Assembly (NCBI GenBank): GCA_029242745.1 | Contig: JAQWTI010000004.1 | Span: 1-64,000, forward strand | DNA: 64,000 nt | Direction: 5' to 3' | Source: Acidimicrobiales bacterium | Lineage (GTDB): Bacteria; Actinomycetota; Acidimicrobiia; Acidimicrobiales; MedAcidi-G1 | Shown: positions 42,107-49,857 of the stretch, one piece after another | How positions within the stretch are numbered: position 1 is the stretch's first letter | How the letters are laid out: the number at the start of each line of letters is the position of its first letter | Position numbers and translations under genes: made by a program | Notes under the pieces: model-generated | The model's input: the letters and a program-made list of their open reading frames with translations, nothing else | Databases searched by the model: none | What the model was told of the DNA's origin: nothing

Positions 42107-43336
42107 ATGCGACTGTTGGTTCTCACTCCGCATCTGCTTCCTGATTTGGCACCAACGGGTGAGGTCGTCTCGGCGATTGTTGATGGCCTAGGTGGAGCGG
42201 GTCATGACGTTCATGTAGTTACATCCTTGCCTTGGTATCAGAATCATCGAATTGACGATGAGTGGCGTGGGTGTCTAGTTCGACGGGGCCGGCATGGACC
42301 AGCCACAGTCACCCGCCTCTATCCGTTCCCTAGCAATAAGGAGAATTTGATAGCCCGAGCTCTAGGTTTCATTGGTCTTACTGGGTTAGCCACGGTCGCT
42401 GGGCTAGTAGCCCGAGGCCCCTTTGACGGGGTGATTGCAGTTTCACCACCTCTGACTTTTGGGTTGGCTGGGTGGCTGCTGGCCCGCCGGCACAGGTGCC
42501 CGCTGGTGTTCAACGTGCAGGATGTATTTCCCGATGTTGCTATCGAATTGGGTGCCGTTCGGTCCACGTGGGCAGTTCGGTTTTTTCGATGGATGGAACG
42601 GATGACTTACTGCAGAGCCAATGCGGTAACAGTTTTATCCGATGACCTGGCTGCCAACGTAACGGCCAAAGTTGCCGATTCGAGAAGACAACCCGTCGTG
42701 CGCGTGGTGCCTAACTTTGTGGATGTGGATTTAATCAGACCGTCGAATCGAATGACCGACTACCGAGTCGAGCACGGCTTGGGTGATCGAACAGTGGTTA
42801 TGTACGCCGGGAACCTGGGTCATTCGCAATCGTTGGATCTAATCGTGGCTGCTGCGGACCGTCATCGTGATCGCTGCGACATTGTCTATGTTGTTAACGG
42901 TGGAGGTGTCAGGGCCGATGATCTCCGGAAAGCCGCTGAGCAGCGGAACAATATGGTTGCAATCGATTACCAGCCCCGGGAGCGGATTGCTGAGGTGCTG
43001 GCAAGCGCTGACATTCATCTGGTGCCATTGCGTGCTGGCCTAGGTATGTCCAGCGTCCCTTCCAAGACCTATGCGATTCTCGCTGCTGGTCGACCGTTGG
43101 TGGGTTCTGTCGATGAAGGATCTGAGGTGGCTCGAGTCGTCCTTGAAGCAGAAGCTGGTCTGGCTGTTCCCCCAGATGATTTAGATGCTCTCGTCGATGC
43201 TGTGCAGTCTCTGGCTGATGATCCGCAACGTTGTGCTCGGATGGGTGACGCAGGTCGTCGTTGGGCTGAGGCTTGGCTCTCTTCAGACCAGATCGCTGCT
43301 GTGTATGTGGATCTGGTCGCCGAGCTGGCCTACTAA
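42107..43336 (+). CDS. GT4 glycosyltransferase, WcaI/WbuB-like
   Basis: A 409-residue GT-B enzyme beginning RLLVLTPHLLPDLAPTGEVV. It has GPFDGVIAVSPPLTFG, FNVQDVFPDVAIELGAV, MYAGNLGHSQSLDLI and PSKTYAILAAGRPLVGSVD, motifs common to WcaI/WbuB-type transferases of colanic acid and O-antigen. ATG 42107 has a GAGGG site about 8 nt upstream and is preferred to an in-frame TTG at 42101 that overlaps the previous stop. The donor and acceptor sugars are unknown. A 79-bp gap with a possible promoter follows. Confidence 0.87.
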   Translation: MRLLVLTPHLLPDLAPTGEVVSAIVDGLGGAGHDVHVVTSLPWYQNHRIDDEWRGCLVRRGRHGPATVTRLYPFPSNKENLIARALGFIGLTGLATVAGLVARGPFDGVIAVSPPLTFGLAGWLLARRHRCPLVFNVQDVFPDVAIELGAVRSTWAVRFFRWMERMTYCRANAVTVLSDDLAANVTAKVADSRRQPVVRVVPNFVDVDLIRPSNRMTDYRVEHGLGDRTVVMYAGNLGHSQSLDLIVAAADRHRDRCDIVYVVNGGGVRADDLRKAAEQRNNMVAIDYQPRERIAEVLASADIHLVPLRAGLGMSSVPSKTYAILAAGRPLVGSVDEGSEVARVVLEAEAGLAVPPDDLDALVDAVQSLADDPQRCARMGDAGRRWAEAWLSSDQIAAVYVDLVAELAY

Positions 43337-43401
43337 GCACATTCTGCATAGTTGAATTGAGGTTGGGAATTTGGAACCGATGATCCGGTAAGGGTCTCGG
43401 G

Positions 43402-43407
43402 TAGCCT
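43402..43407 (+). promoter_or_regulatory. leaderless-type -10 box before the His-rich membrane protein gene
   Basis: TAGCCT is followed by 8 nt and ATG 43416. It would give a leaderless transcript for the His-rich protein, nucleotidyltransferase and galE genes. Confidence 0.45.
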
Positions 43408-43415
43408 CAGCCGCC

Positions 43416-44102
43416 ATGGCGCGTGGAGATTCGGCAAGCAAGGTTGCGCGTGCTGCCCGGGCGGGAGCCTCCGGCGGCACTGGCGAGCGACGGAAGGTGG
43501 GGTTCCCAGCGATGGTGGCCCTTGTAGTTGTCTTGGGGGCATTGCTGGTCTTTTGGGCCCGGACCGATCGAGAGGCGACCTCAGCACCCAGGGTCGGTGA
43601 TCACTGGCACTCTGCCTACGACGTCTATGTATGCGATACCTTCCGGTCCAAGATTGTCTTGGAGACTGACCCCAACGGCATCCATTCACATGGTGATGGC
43701 CTGATTCACGTCCACCCATTCAACAAACTCGCCTCGGGTCGAGATGCCACCCTCGGAGAGTTCTTCGCCGCATTCGGTGGCGCTATTGATGATGATTCGT
43801 TCCTACTCGACACAGGAGAAATGGTTGTTGAAGGCTTTGACTGTGGTGGAGAACCGGCGGTCTTGAAGGTAGCTCGATTCGACGCTGATGATTTGGGGCG
43901 TGAACCTGAGATCGTGACGGAGAATTTGAACGGTGTGCGTTTCCTCAAGAATCGGGAGGCGTTCACTCTTGCCATGGTGCCCGCGTCAGTCGACCCTCCA
44001 GCCCCCCGGCCCGAGCGCCTCTCGTTTCTAGACACCGTGGATCCTGAACGCCTGCAGTCGGATACTCCGACACTGGCTACCACCACGAGCGCCGCGGGCT
44101 AG
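43416..44102 (+). CDS. membrane-anchored His-rich protein of unknown function
   Basis: A 228-residue protein that I do not recognise. A basic N-terminus is followed by one hydrophobic helix (about residues 31-48, AMVALVVVLGALLVFWA), so the rest should face outside. Just after the helix it has GDHWHSAYDVYVCD, then GIHSHGDGLIHVHPF: six histidines in two short clusters that could bind zinc, copper or iron. Two cysteines (CDTF and DCGG) could pair outside. The C-terminal 40 residues are Pro-rich and low in structure. It shares an operon with a sugar nucleotidyltransferase gene (12-nt gap) and galE. A role in envelope assembly or metal handling is only a guess. Confidence 0.75.
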   Translation: MARGDSASKVARAARAGASGGTGERRKVGFPAMVALVVVLGALLVFWARTDREATSAPRVGDHWHSAYDVYVCDTFRSKIVLETDPNGIHSHGDGLIHVHPFNKLASGRDATLGEFFAAFGGAIDDDSFLLDTGEMVVEGFDCGGEPAVLKVARFDADDLGREPEIVTENLNGVRFLKNREAFTLAMVPASVDPPAPRPERLSFLDTVDPERLQSDTPTLATTTSAAG

Positions 44103-44114
44103 GCCGACCGGACG

Positions 44115-45116
44115 ATGCAGGCCATCGTTCTTGTCGGGGGACTGGGGACCCGACTTCGTCCGCTGACTGCTAATACGCCCAAGCAGATGTTGCCGGTGCT
44201 CGATCGTCCCATGATCGAACACGTAGTTGGCCATCTAGCAGACCACGGAGTTACCCGACTGGTGTTATCGGTTGGCTTTCGTCCTGAGGCCTTTCTTGAG
44301 GCTTACCCGGATGGCAAGTGTGCTGGAATGCCACTCCACTATGCGGTTGAACCCGAGCCACTGGATACTGCTGGTGCCATACGTTTTGCGGCAGATCATG
44401 CAGAGATTGACAACACCTTCCTTGTGTTGAATGGTGACATCCTGACAGATCTAGATATTTCGGCCTTGTCTAAAAGCCATCAGGCGTCAGGTGCGTTGGG
44501 AACGATTGCCTTGACTGAAGTTGACGATCCCTCACGGTATGGCGTGGTCTCGCTGGGTGTCGATAGCCGGGTGCTGGGTTTTGTTGAGAAACCTCACCGG
44601 GACGAGGCGCCATCACGATGGGTCAACGCTGGTACTTATGTCCTTGAACCGGATGTCCTGAAGCGCATAGCGGTTGATCGAAGAGTGTCCATCGAACGGG
44701 AGGTCTTTCCTGCAATGGCCGACGAGGGAAGTCTTTGGGCGCTGTGCTCAGATGCCTACTGGCTGGATGCTGGAACCCCGGAGACCTACCTACGGGCCCA
44801 GACAGACCTAATCGATGGTTCCCGTGGTCGGCTGGATCCGATAGCGGCAAATGCCGTTGTGGCCGGTGATGCGACGGTTGAACACTCCGTAATTATGGGA
44901 GGGGCTGTCATAGGGGCGAGAGCACAGGTGTGTGATGCTGTCCTCATGGAGGGTGCTGTGGTTGAGTCTGGTGCAGTGGTAACAAATTCAGTGGTTGGAC
45001 CAGGTTCGCGTGTGGGTAGTGGGGCGTCGGTTACTGCGTTGAGTTTGATTGGTGGCGGACAGCTTGTGGCAGCTGGTGCCGTAGTTGTCGGAGCACGCAT
45101 CCCTGACGAGGGCTGA
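44115..45116 (+). CDS. sugar-1-phosphate nucleotidyltransferase, ManC/GMPP-like
   Basis: A 333-residue nucleotidyltransferase with the signature IVLVGGLGTRLRPLT (4-18), PKQMLPVLDRPMI, FLVLNGDIL and FVEKP. Its C-terminus is a left-handed beta-helix of hexapeptide repeats (for example VIGARAQVCDAVLMEGAVV). This eukaryote-type two-domain form matches mycobacterial GDP-mannose pyrophosphorylase; glucose-1-phosphate thymidylyl- or uridylyltransferase are alternatives. With ManA, phosphomannomutase, Gmd and Rmd genes in the window, mannose-1-phosphate guanylyltransferase is the most coherent call. The galE start lies 3 nt after its stop. Confidence 0.84.
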   Translation: MQAIVLVGGLGTRLRPLTANTPKQMLPVLDRPMIEHVVGHLADHGVTRLVLSVGFRPEAFLEAYPDGKCAGMPLHYAVEPEPLDTAGAIRFAADHAEIDNTFLVLNGDILTDLDISALSKSHQASGALGTIALTEVDDPSRYGVVSLGVDSRVLGFVEKPHRDEAPSRWVNAGTYVLEPDVLKRIAVDRRVSIEREVFPAMADEGSLWALCSDAYWLDAGTPETYLRAQTDLIDGSRGRLDPIAANAVVAGDATVEHSVIMGGAVIGARAQVCDAVLMEGAVVESGAVVTNSVVGPGSRVGSGASVTALSLIGGGQLVAAGAVVVGARIPDEG

Positions 45117-45119
45117 TTG

Positions 45120-46133
45120 ATGACGGTGCTAGTCACCGGTGGTGCCGGATATATAGGCAGCCATACCGTCGTAGCTCTTCAGGACGCTGGGCAACAGGTA
45201 GTTATCTTCGATGACCTTTCGAATTCGTCAGAGCGGGCTGTGGATGCAGTCAGGGCACTGGTTGGTTCGGATGTAGCGTTCGTGAGGGGCGACGCAGCCG
45301 ACACGGACATGGTTTCACAGACAATTGTCGAGTACGGCGTTGACGCGATAGTGCACTTCGCCGCATTCAAGTCGGTATCGGAATCCATGGAACGTCCGAT
45401 GGACTATTTCGTAAACAATATGGGATCGCTGTTCGGAGTAGTTAAGGCGATGGGGCTCACTGGGACCCGGCGGCTGATTTTCTCATCTTCGTGCGCTGTC
45501 TATGGGGAGCCAAAGGACGTGCCAGTCACCGAGGCCTCGGCGACCACGGCGGCCAGTCCTTATGGGTGGACGAAGTTGCACGGTGAGCAGTTTTTGGAGC
45601 AGATGGCGCTGGCTGGTGAACTCGATGTCATGATCCTGCGCTACTTCAATCCGGTGGGGGCCCACCCTTCGGGGGCAATAGGGGAAGACCCGAGAGGGAT
45701 GTCCAGCAACCTCGTACCGTTGCTAATGCAGGTGGCCTTGGGGCATCATGATCGCCTTCGGGTGTTTGGCAGTGACTACAACACGCCAGATGGTTCACCG
45801 GTACGTGACTACCTCCACGTGCTGGATCTTGCTGAGGGCCACGTGGCTGCACTGGCTGCACTGAGTTCAGGCTCAGGATGCACAACATTGAATATCGGCA
45901 CAGGACGTGGGTATTCGGTGTTGCAGGTGGTGGCGGCTGCCGAACAGGTGCTCCAACGCCGCATTCCACTTGAGTTGGTGGATCGTCGACCCGGCGACGT
46001 GGCTTGCATCTGGGCTCAAACCGACCTCGCTGCAGATGTACTGGGCTGGACCGCCACAAGAGATCTCACCAAGATGCTGGAGGACCACTGGCGTTGGCAG
46101 AAGGCCCATCCTGATGGGTTCGGTGCCTTGTAG
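45120..46133 (+). CDS. galE: UDP-glucose 4-epimerase
   Basis: A 337-residue extended SDR. The NAD loop is TVLVTGGAGYIGSH, the catalytic Ser and Tyr-x3-Lys are in IFSSSCAVYG and SPYGWTKLHGE, and RYFNPVGAHPSG plus NIGTGRGYSVL are GalE-specific landmarks. It interconverts UDP-glucose and UDP-galactose (possibly also the N-acetyl forms). ATG 45120 is preferred to the TTG immediately upstream. It is convergent with cofE, 34 nt apart. Confidence 0.9.
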   Translation: MTVLVTGGAGYIGSHTVVALQDAGQQVVIFDDLSNSSERAVDAVRALVGSDVAFVRGDAADTDMVSQTIVEYGVDAIVHFAAFKSVSESMERPMDYFVNNMGSLFGVVKAMGLTGTRRLIFSSSCAVYGEPKDVPVTEASATTAASPYGWTKLHGEQFLEQMALAGELDVMILRYFNPVGAHPSGAIGEDPRGMSSNLVPLLMQVALGHHDRLRVFGSDYNTPDGSPVRDYLHVLDLAEGHVAALAALSSGSGCTTLNIGTGRGYSVLQVVAAAEQVLQRRIPLELVDRRPGDVACIWAQTDLAADVLGWTATRDLTKMLEDHWRWQKAHPDGFGAL

Positions 46134-46167
46134 ACGTATCCACGCTCTCTACATGATTGGCGAGGTC

Positions 46168-46863
46168 TTAGCGGAACAGGTCGTCACCAGGAGCACGGAC
46201 TACGTCGGCGACGACGTCACCGTCGCCAAACCAAGTTGGATCGATACCACGCACAACAGCCACTGGTACCCCGTCGGCCTTACCCATGACCAATTCGGCA
46301 GCCGACGCGATCTCGTCGACCACGGCTACCTCAGTTACCTGAAGTTCACGTCCGAGGGCATCGTTGGTACCTCGTAGGTCGACGATCGGGCGCAATCCGG
46401 CGCAGCCGATGGCCACGTCGGTCACCCCCCGGCGCCATGGGCGACCAAAGGTATCGCTAATCACCACGGCTACGTCAACGCCAAACCGGTGGGCAAGAGC
46501 ATCTCGAATCCCGCGTGCCGACCGATCGGAGTCCAATGGAAGCAAGGCTGCCTTACCAGACTCAACATTAGATAAATCGATGCCGGCATTGGCGCACACG
46601 AACCCCTGCGCGGTCTCAGAGATAATCAGGTCACCACGGCGCCGCAGCACCCGAACTGTTTCTTCTATGACTAGCGGCTTATGGCCGACTGCAGGGTCAA
46701 TTTCGACCAGACGGCCCTCAGCCTTGGAGACCACCTTCTGCGTGACTACCAGAACGTCCCCATCTAGCAACTCAGTTGTCTCATAAATAACAGCAGCCAG
46801 ATCGTCGCCTAGTTGAATCTCTCCGATGCCGATTACCGGCATGATTGTCAGTGGCTGGCTCAT
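46168..46863 (-). CDS. cofE: coenzyme F420-0:L-glutamate ligase
   Basis: A 231-residue CofE-type enzyme. It starts PLTIMPVIGIGEIQLGDDLA, then DVLVVTQKVVSKAEGRLVE, and has SDTFGRPWRRGVTDVAIG, which are landmarks of GTP-dependent glutamate ligation to F420-0. Mycobacterial FbiB carries an additional C-terminal nitroreductase-like domain that reduces dehydro-F420-0; this protein stops after the CofE domain, so that step needs another gene. It overlaps the cofD stop by 1 nt on the minus strand. ATG 46863 is preferred to the TTG just before it. Confidence 0.9.
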   Translation of the reverse strand: MSQPLTIMPVIGIGEIQLGDDLAAVIYETTELLDGDVLVVTQKVVSKAEGRLVEIDPAVGHKPLVIEETVRVLRRRGDLIISETAQGFVCANAGIDLSNVESGKAALLPLDSDRSARGIRDALAHRFGVDVAVVISDTFGRPWRRGVTDVAIGCAGLRPIVDLRGTNDALGRELQVTEVAVVDEIASAAELVMGKADGVPVAVVRGIDPTWFGDGDVVADVVRAPGDDLFR

Positions 46864-47831
46864 CAATACTGCGTCAGACGTAACCGCGGAGACAAAATGG
46901 TTTGACAGAGGTTGGTAGCCACGTTGAGATCAGTCATCACTGTTGGAGTAACCACGCATGTCATCCCCTCAGCCTCCACGCCACTAGCTAGGTCGGCATC
47001 CGCAATGTCTACTACGAGGGTGGCAGCGAAATCCCTGTACAGGCGGGCCACTCCGATTACTGAGGGTTCGTGGCCTAATTCCCTGAGCATCCGTTCGGCG
47101 GGCCCCTTCAGCGCTGCCCCGTTCACGATGGGTGACACGGCGACTACGTCAGCCCGTCGGTTGGCTAGCGCCGCGCCAATGCCTGGCACAGCGATGATGG
47201 GCCCTATGGAGACAATGGGGTTAGACGGAGCGATGACTACCGCCGTAGCCGAGTTGATGGCTTCCAAAACTCCGGGTCCCGGGCTTGCATCGGCGATTCC
47301 AGCGAACCGGACTGCAGAAATATCGACGTCATGGCCGAGTTTGACGAAGTAGTCCTGAAAGCCAATCTCGTCACCAACTGAGCTTTGTTCAACACCATTG
47401 TTGTTAGCAAGGGTCACCATGGTGGCCACACGATCCTCGGTCATGGGTAGGAGTCGGACTTGAACGCCCCACGCATGGGCAATCTCAGCAGTTATCTCGG
47501 TGAGGCCTACACCGTCGGCTAGGCGTCCCGTGCGGTGGAGGTGAGTACCAAGGTCTCGATCGCCAAGTCGAAACCAGGTGGGGCTGCCTAACCGCTCCAG
47601 AGTGTCCATGGCCTGCCAACTTTCGTCGACGAGACCCCACCCAGTATCTGGATTGATTGCTTCAGCCAGTGTGTAGGTCACGGTGTCCAGGTCAGGGGAA
47701 ACTGACAGCCCGTGGAGCATTACATCATCAGCCGTATTGACGATGGCTGTAACCTTCCGGGCTGGCACGGCGCGTACCATCCCGCGCAATAGGCGAGCAG
47801 CGCCTACTCCGCCAGCCAGAACGGTAGTCAT
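46863..47831 (-). CDS. cofD: 2-phospho-L-lactate (or phosphoenolpyruvate) transferase, F420 biosynthesis
   Basis: A 322-residue CofD/FbiA protein. It starts TTVLAGGVGAARLLRGM, has IVNTADDVMLHGL, WFRLGDRDLGTH and IAPSNPIVSIGPI, all family landmarks. It joins the 7,8-didemethyl-8-hydroxy-5-deazariboflavin (Fo) moiety with an activated three-carbon acid to form F420-0 or its dehydro form. The frame is open to 47885 inside the gmd gene, but ATG 47831 gives the family start and follows the gmd stop by 4 nt. It forms a cofD-cofE pair, here in one unit with GDP-sugar genes. Confidence 0.9.
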   Translation of the reverse strand: MTTVLAGGVGAARLLRGMVRAVPARKVTAIVNTADDVMLHGLSVSPDLDTVTYTLAEAINPDTGWGLVDESWQAMDTLERLGSPTWFRLGDRDLGTHLHRTGRLADGVGLTEITAEIAHAWGVQVRLLPMTEDRVATMVTLANNNGVEQSSVGDEIGFQDYFVKLGHDVDISAVRFAGIADASPGPGVLEAINSATAVVIAPSNPIVSIGPIIAVPGIGAALANRRADVVAVSPIVNGAALKGPAERMLRELGHEPSVIGVARLYRDFAATLVVDIADADLASGVEAEGMTCVVTPTVMTDLNVATNLCQTILSPRLRLTQY

Positions 47832-47835
47832 CGGT

Positions 47836-48840
47836 TCAGGAGAGATTCCGTAGCCGACCTTCGAGAAGGGCCACATCGGCGTCAACCATCATTTCTACGA
47901 GCTGAACAAAGTCAATAGTTGGACGCCAGCCAAGGCGGTCGGCCGCTTGCGAGCCATCGCCCACGAGTAGATCAACCTCAGCTGGCCGGTAGTACTTCTG
48001 ATCAACTACGACGTGCTTCTCCCAGTCCAGACCGACTCGGGCGAAGGCCGCCTGACAGAACTCTTGGACGCTGTGCGTCTGACCTGTACAGATAACAAAA
48101 TCTTCGGGTTCGTCCTGCTGGAGCATTCGCCACATGGCATCCACGTAGTCTCCGGCAAAGCCCCAATCGCGCTTAGCATCCAGATTCCCAAGGCGTAGCT
48201 CAGATGCCTGTCCAAGGGCGATCTGGGCCACCCCGTGGCTGATCTTGCGGGTGACGAATTCGAGACCTCTCCGAGGGCTCTCGTGGTTGAAGAGCATCCC
48301 GGAGCAAGCATGCAGCCCGTAACTCTCCCGGTAGTTCACTGTTATCCAATGACCGTAGACCTTGGCTACCCCATAAGGGCTTCTGGGGTGGAAGGGAGTT
48401 GATTCAGTTTGGGGAACCTCATGCACTTTGCCAAACATTTCGCTTGAACTGGCTTGGTAGAAGCGAATTGAGGGATCGACGAGTCGAACAGCATCCAGCA
48501 TGCGGGTCACGCCGAGCGCTGTTGTCTCACCTGTCAACACCGGCTGTCCGAATGACGTCTGGACAAATGACTGGGCAGCCAAGTTGTAGACCTCGTCCGG
48601 GGTGTGTTCCTGAAGAGCCTCCACAATCGAGAACTGATCTAACAGGTCTCCAGAATGAAACTCGATGCGTCCCATTAGATGGGCAATGCGTTCGTAGTTG
48701 ACGGTAGAACTCCGCCGGACCATTCCCACTACCTCGTAACCGCGGTCCAGTAAGAACTCAGCCAGGTAAGAACCGTCCTGTCCGGTGATGCCCGTAATGA
48801 GCGCACGCCGTGCAGGGGAACCGGTCGTGGAATCTGCCAT
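47836..48840 (-). CDS. gmd: GDP-mannose 4,6-dehydratase
   Basis: A 334-residue extended SDR with the NADP loop [43 protein letters not shown], a catalytic YGVAK, and [18 protein letters not shown], which are Gmd hallmarks. [20 protein letters not shown] is also diagnostic. It makes GDP-4-keto-6-deoxy-D-mannose from GDP-mannose. The reductase gene lies directly upstream in the same operon (4-nt gap). The substrate can be supplied by ManA, the fused phosphomannomutase and the ManC-like enzyme encoded in this window. Confidence 0.94.
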   Translation of the reverse strand: MADSTTGSPARRALITGITGQDGSYLAEFLLDRGYEVVGMVRRSSTVNYERIAHLMGRIEFHSGDLLDQFSIVEALQEHTPDEVYNLAAQSFVQTSFGQPVLTGETTALGVTRMLDAVRLVDPSIRFYQASSSEMFGKVHEVPQTESTPFHPRSPYGVAKVYGHWITVNYRESYGLHACSGMLFNHESPRRGLEFVTRKISHGVAQIALGQASELRLGNLDAKRDWGFAGDYVDAMWRMLQQDEPEDFVICTGQTHSVQEFCQAAFARVGLDWEKHVVVDQKYYRPAEVDLLVGDGSQAADRLGWRPTIDFVQLVEMMVDADVALLEGRLRNLS

Positions 48841-48844
48841 GCAC

Positions 48845-49765
48845 TTAGTCTGCCTGAGACAGCCCTCGAAGACGCCGCCGGGCGTCAGTAAGCACCTCGG
48901 CCAGCGTGGATTCGAGCACTAGCGATGGTTCCCAACCAGTGTCGCGGTGGATTGCAGAGGCATCACCGAGGAGCTCTGGAAGGTCCACCGGTCGAAAAAG
49001 GCTGGGGTCGTCTACCGGGGTAATCGGCCGGTCGGCAAGTGACAGGAGAGCCTGCAAGATAGACCGGATAGCGATGGCCTGGCCGGTGCAAACGTTGTAG
49101 GCGGCTCCGGATCGACCCTTTGTAGCAAGTAGTCGGTAGGCCCTGACAACGTCCCGGACATCTGTAAAGTCTCGCCGAGCGTCAAGGTTTCCTACTGAAA
49201 TGGTGCTTTCCTTCTTTGCCTCACAACGGGCGATTCGCAGAGCCAGCGCCGAACATACGCCAGCTTCTCCTTGTCCGGGTCCAAAGTGGTTGAACGACCT
49301 TGCCCTGACAACATCCTGACCGTAACCAAGGTGGGCCTGTTCCGCGATTAGGTCTGCCATAGCCTTACTCGCCGCATAAGGAGATGCCGGTCGGAAGGGC
49401 GCAGACTCATTAACGGGGAGTTCGTCCTCTAGGACGACGCCGTACACATCTGCGCTGGTGACGGTCACCACTCGGCTAGCGCCAGTCGAGCGAGCAGCGG
49501 AGAGAAGATGATGAGTTCCCTCGGCGTTTATCCGGAGGGTCTTGACTGGTTCTGCCCAAGAGTGAGCGACATCGGCTTGGCCGGCCAGGTGGAAGATCAC
49601 CTCGGGGCAGTGAAGTTCCAGCAGATCAGTTAATCCCTCTGGGTCGAGTATGTCGGGCCCGCCTGAAGACCGGTCCGTCGACACAACCTCGTCACCTTCG
49701 GCTGTCAGGTGGTCAACCAAGTGTTGGCCAACAAACCCGGCAGCCCCGGTAACGAGGGCCTTCAT
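48845..49765 (-). CDS. GDP-6-deoxy-mannose reductase-like extended SDR
   Basis: A 306-residue extended SDR with the cofactor loop [38 protein letters not shown], catalytic SPYAASKA and [10 protein letters not shown], the set typical of Rmd/GDP-4-keto-6-deoxy-D-mannose reductases. With Gmd it would make GDP-D-rhamnose (or GDP-6-deoxy-talose). GDP-fucose synthase is less likely because that enzyme has different landmarks. It heads a minus-strand unit of rmd-like, gmd, cofD and cofE genes and diverges from the giant GT2 gene. Confidence 0.85.
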   Translation of the reverse strand: MKALVTGAAGFVGQHLVDHLTAEGDEVVSTDRSSGGPDILDPEGLTDLLELHCPEVIFHLAGQADVAHSWAEPVKTLRINAEGTHHLLSAARSTGASRVVTVTSADVYGVVLEDELPVNESAPFRPASPYAASKAMADLIAEQAHLGYGQDVVRARSFNHFGPGQGEAGVCSALALRIARCEAKKESTISVGNLDARRDFTDVRDVVRAYRLLATKGRSGAAYNVCTGQAIAIRSILQALLSLADRPITPVDDPSLFRPVDLPELLGDASAIHRDTGWEPSLVLESTLAEVLTDARRRLRGLSQAD

Positions 49766-49766
49766 G

Positions 49767-49792
49767 AGTGAAACGTTCTGAGAGTGTTCACT
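49767..49792. repeat. 6-bp inverted repeat beside the rmd-like start codon
   Basis: AGTGAA at 49767-49772 and TTCACT at 49787-49792 are perfect inverted copies with a 14-nt spacer, immediately upstream of the rmd-like ATG on the minus strand. It could be an operator or a 5'-UTR hairpin. Six base pairs can occur by chance. Confidence 0.2.
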
Positions 49793-49841
49793 GACGCATC
49801 GTAGAAGGAGTCACCCGTCAGGGAGGACCCGAGCCCGGAAG

Positions 49842-49847
49842 TAGTCT
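49842..49847 (+). promoter_or_regulatory. -10-like box before the giant GT2 gene
   Basis: TAGTCT is followed by 10 nt and GTG 49858, slightly longer spacing than at the other operon heads. It could give a transcript with a leader of a few nucleotides or none. Confidence 0.33.
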
Positions 49848-49857
49848 CGGCGGCACC

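Noticed and set aside
45907-46377. 156-codon plus-strand frame spanning the galE/cofE junction
   Set aside because: It covers the galE 3' end in another frame and the antisense of cofE; Trp/Arg-rich translation without motifs.
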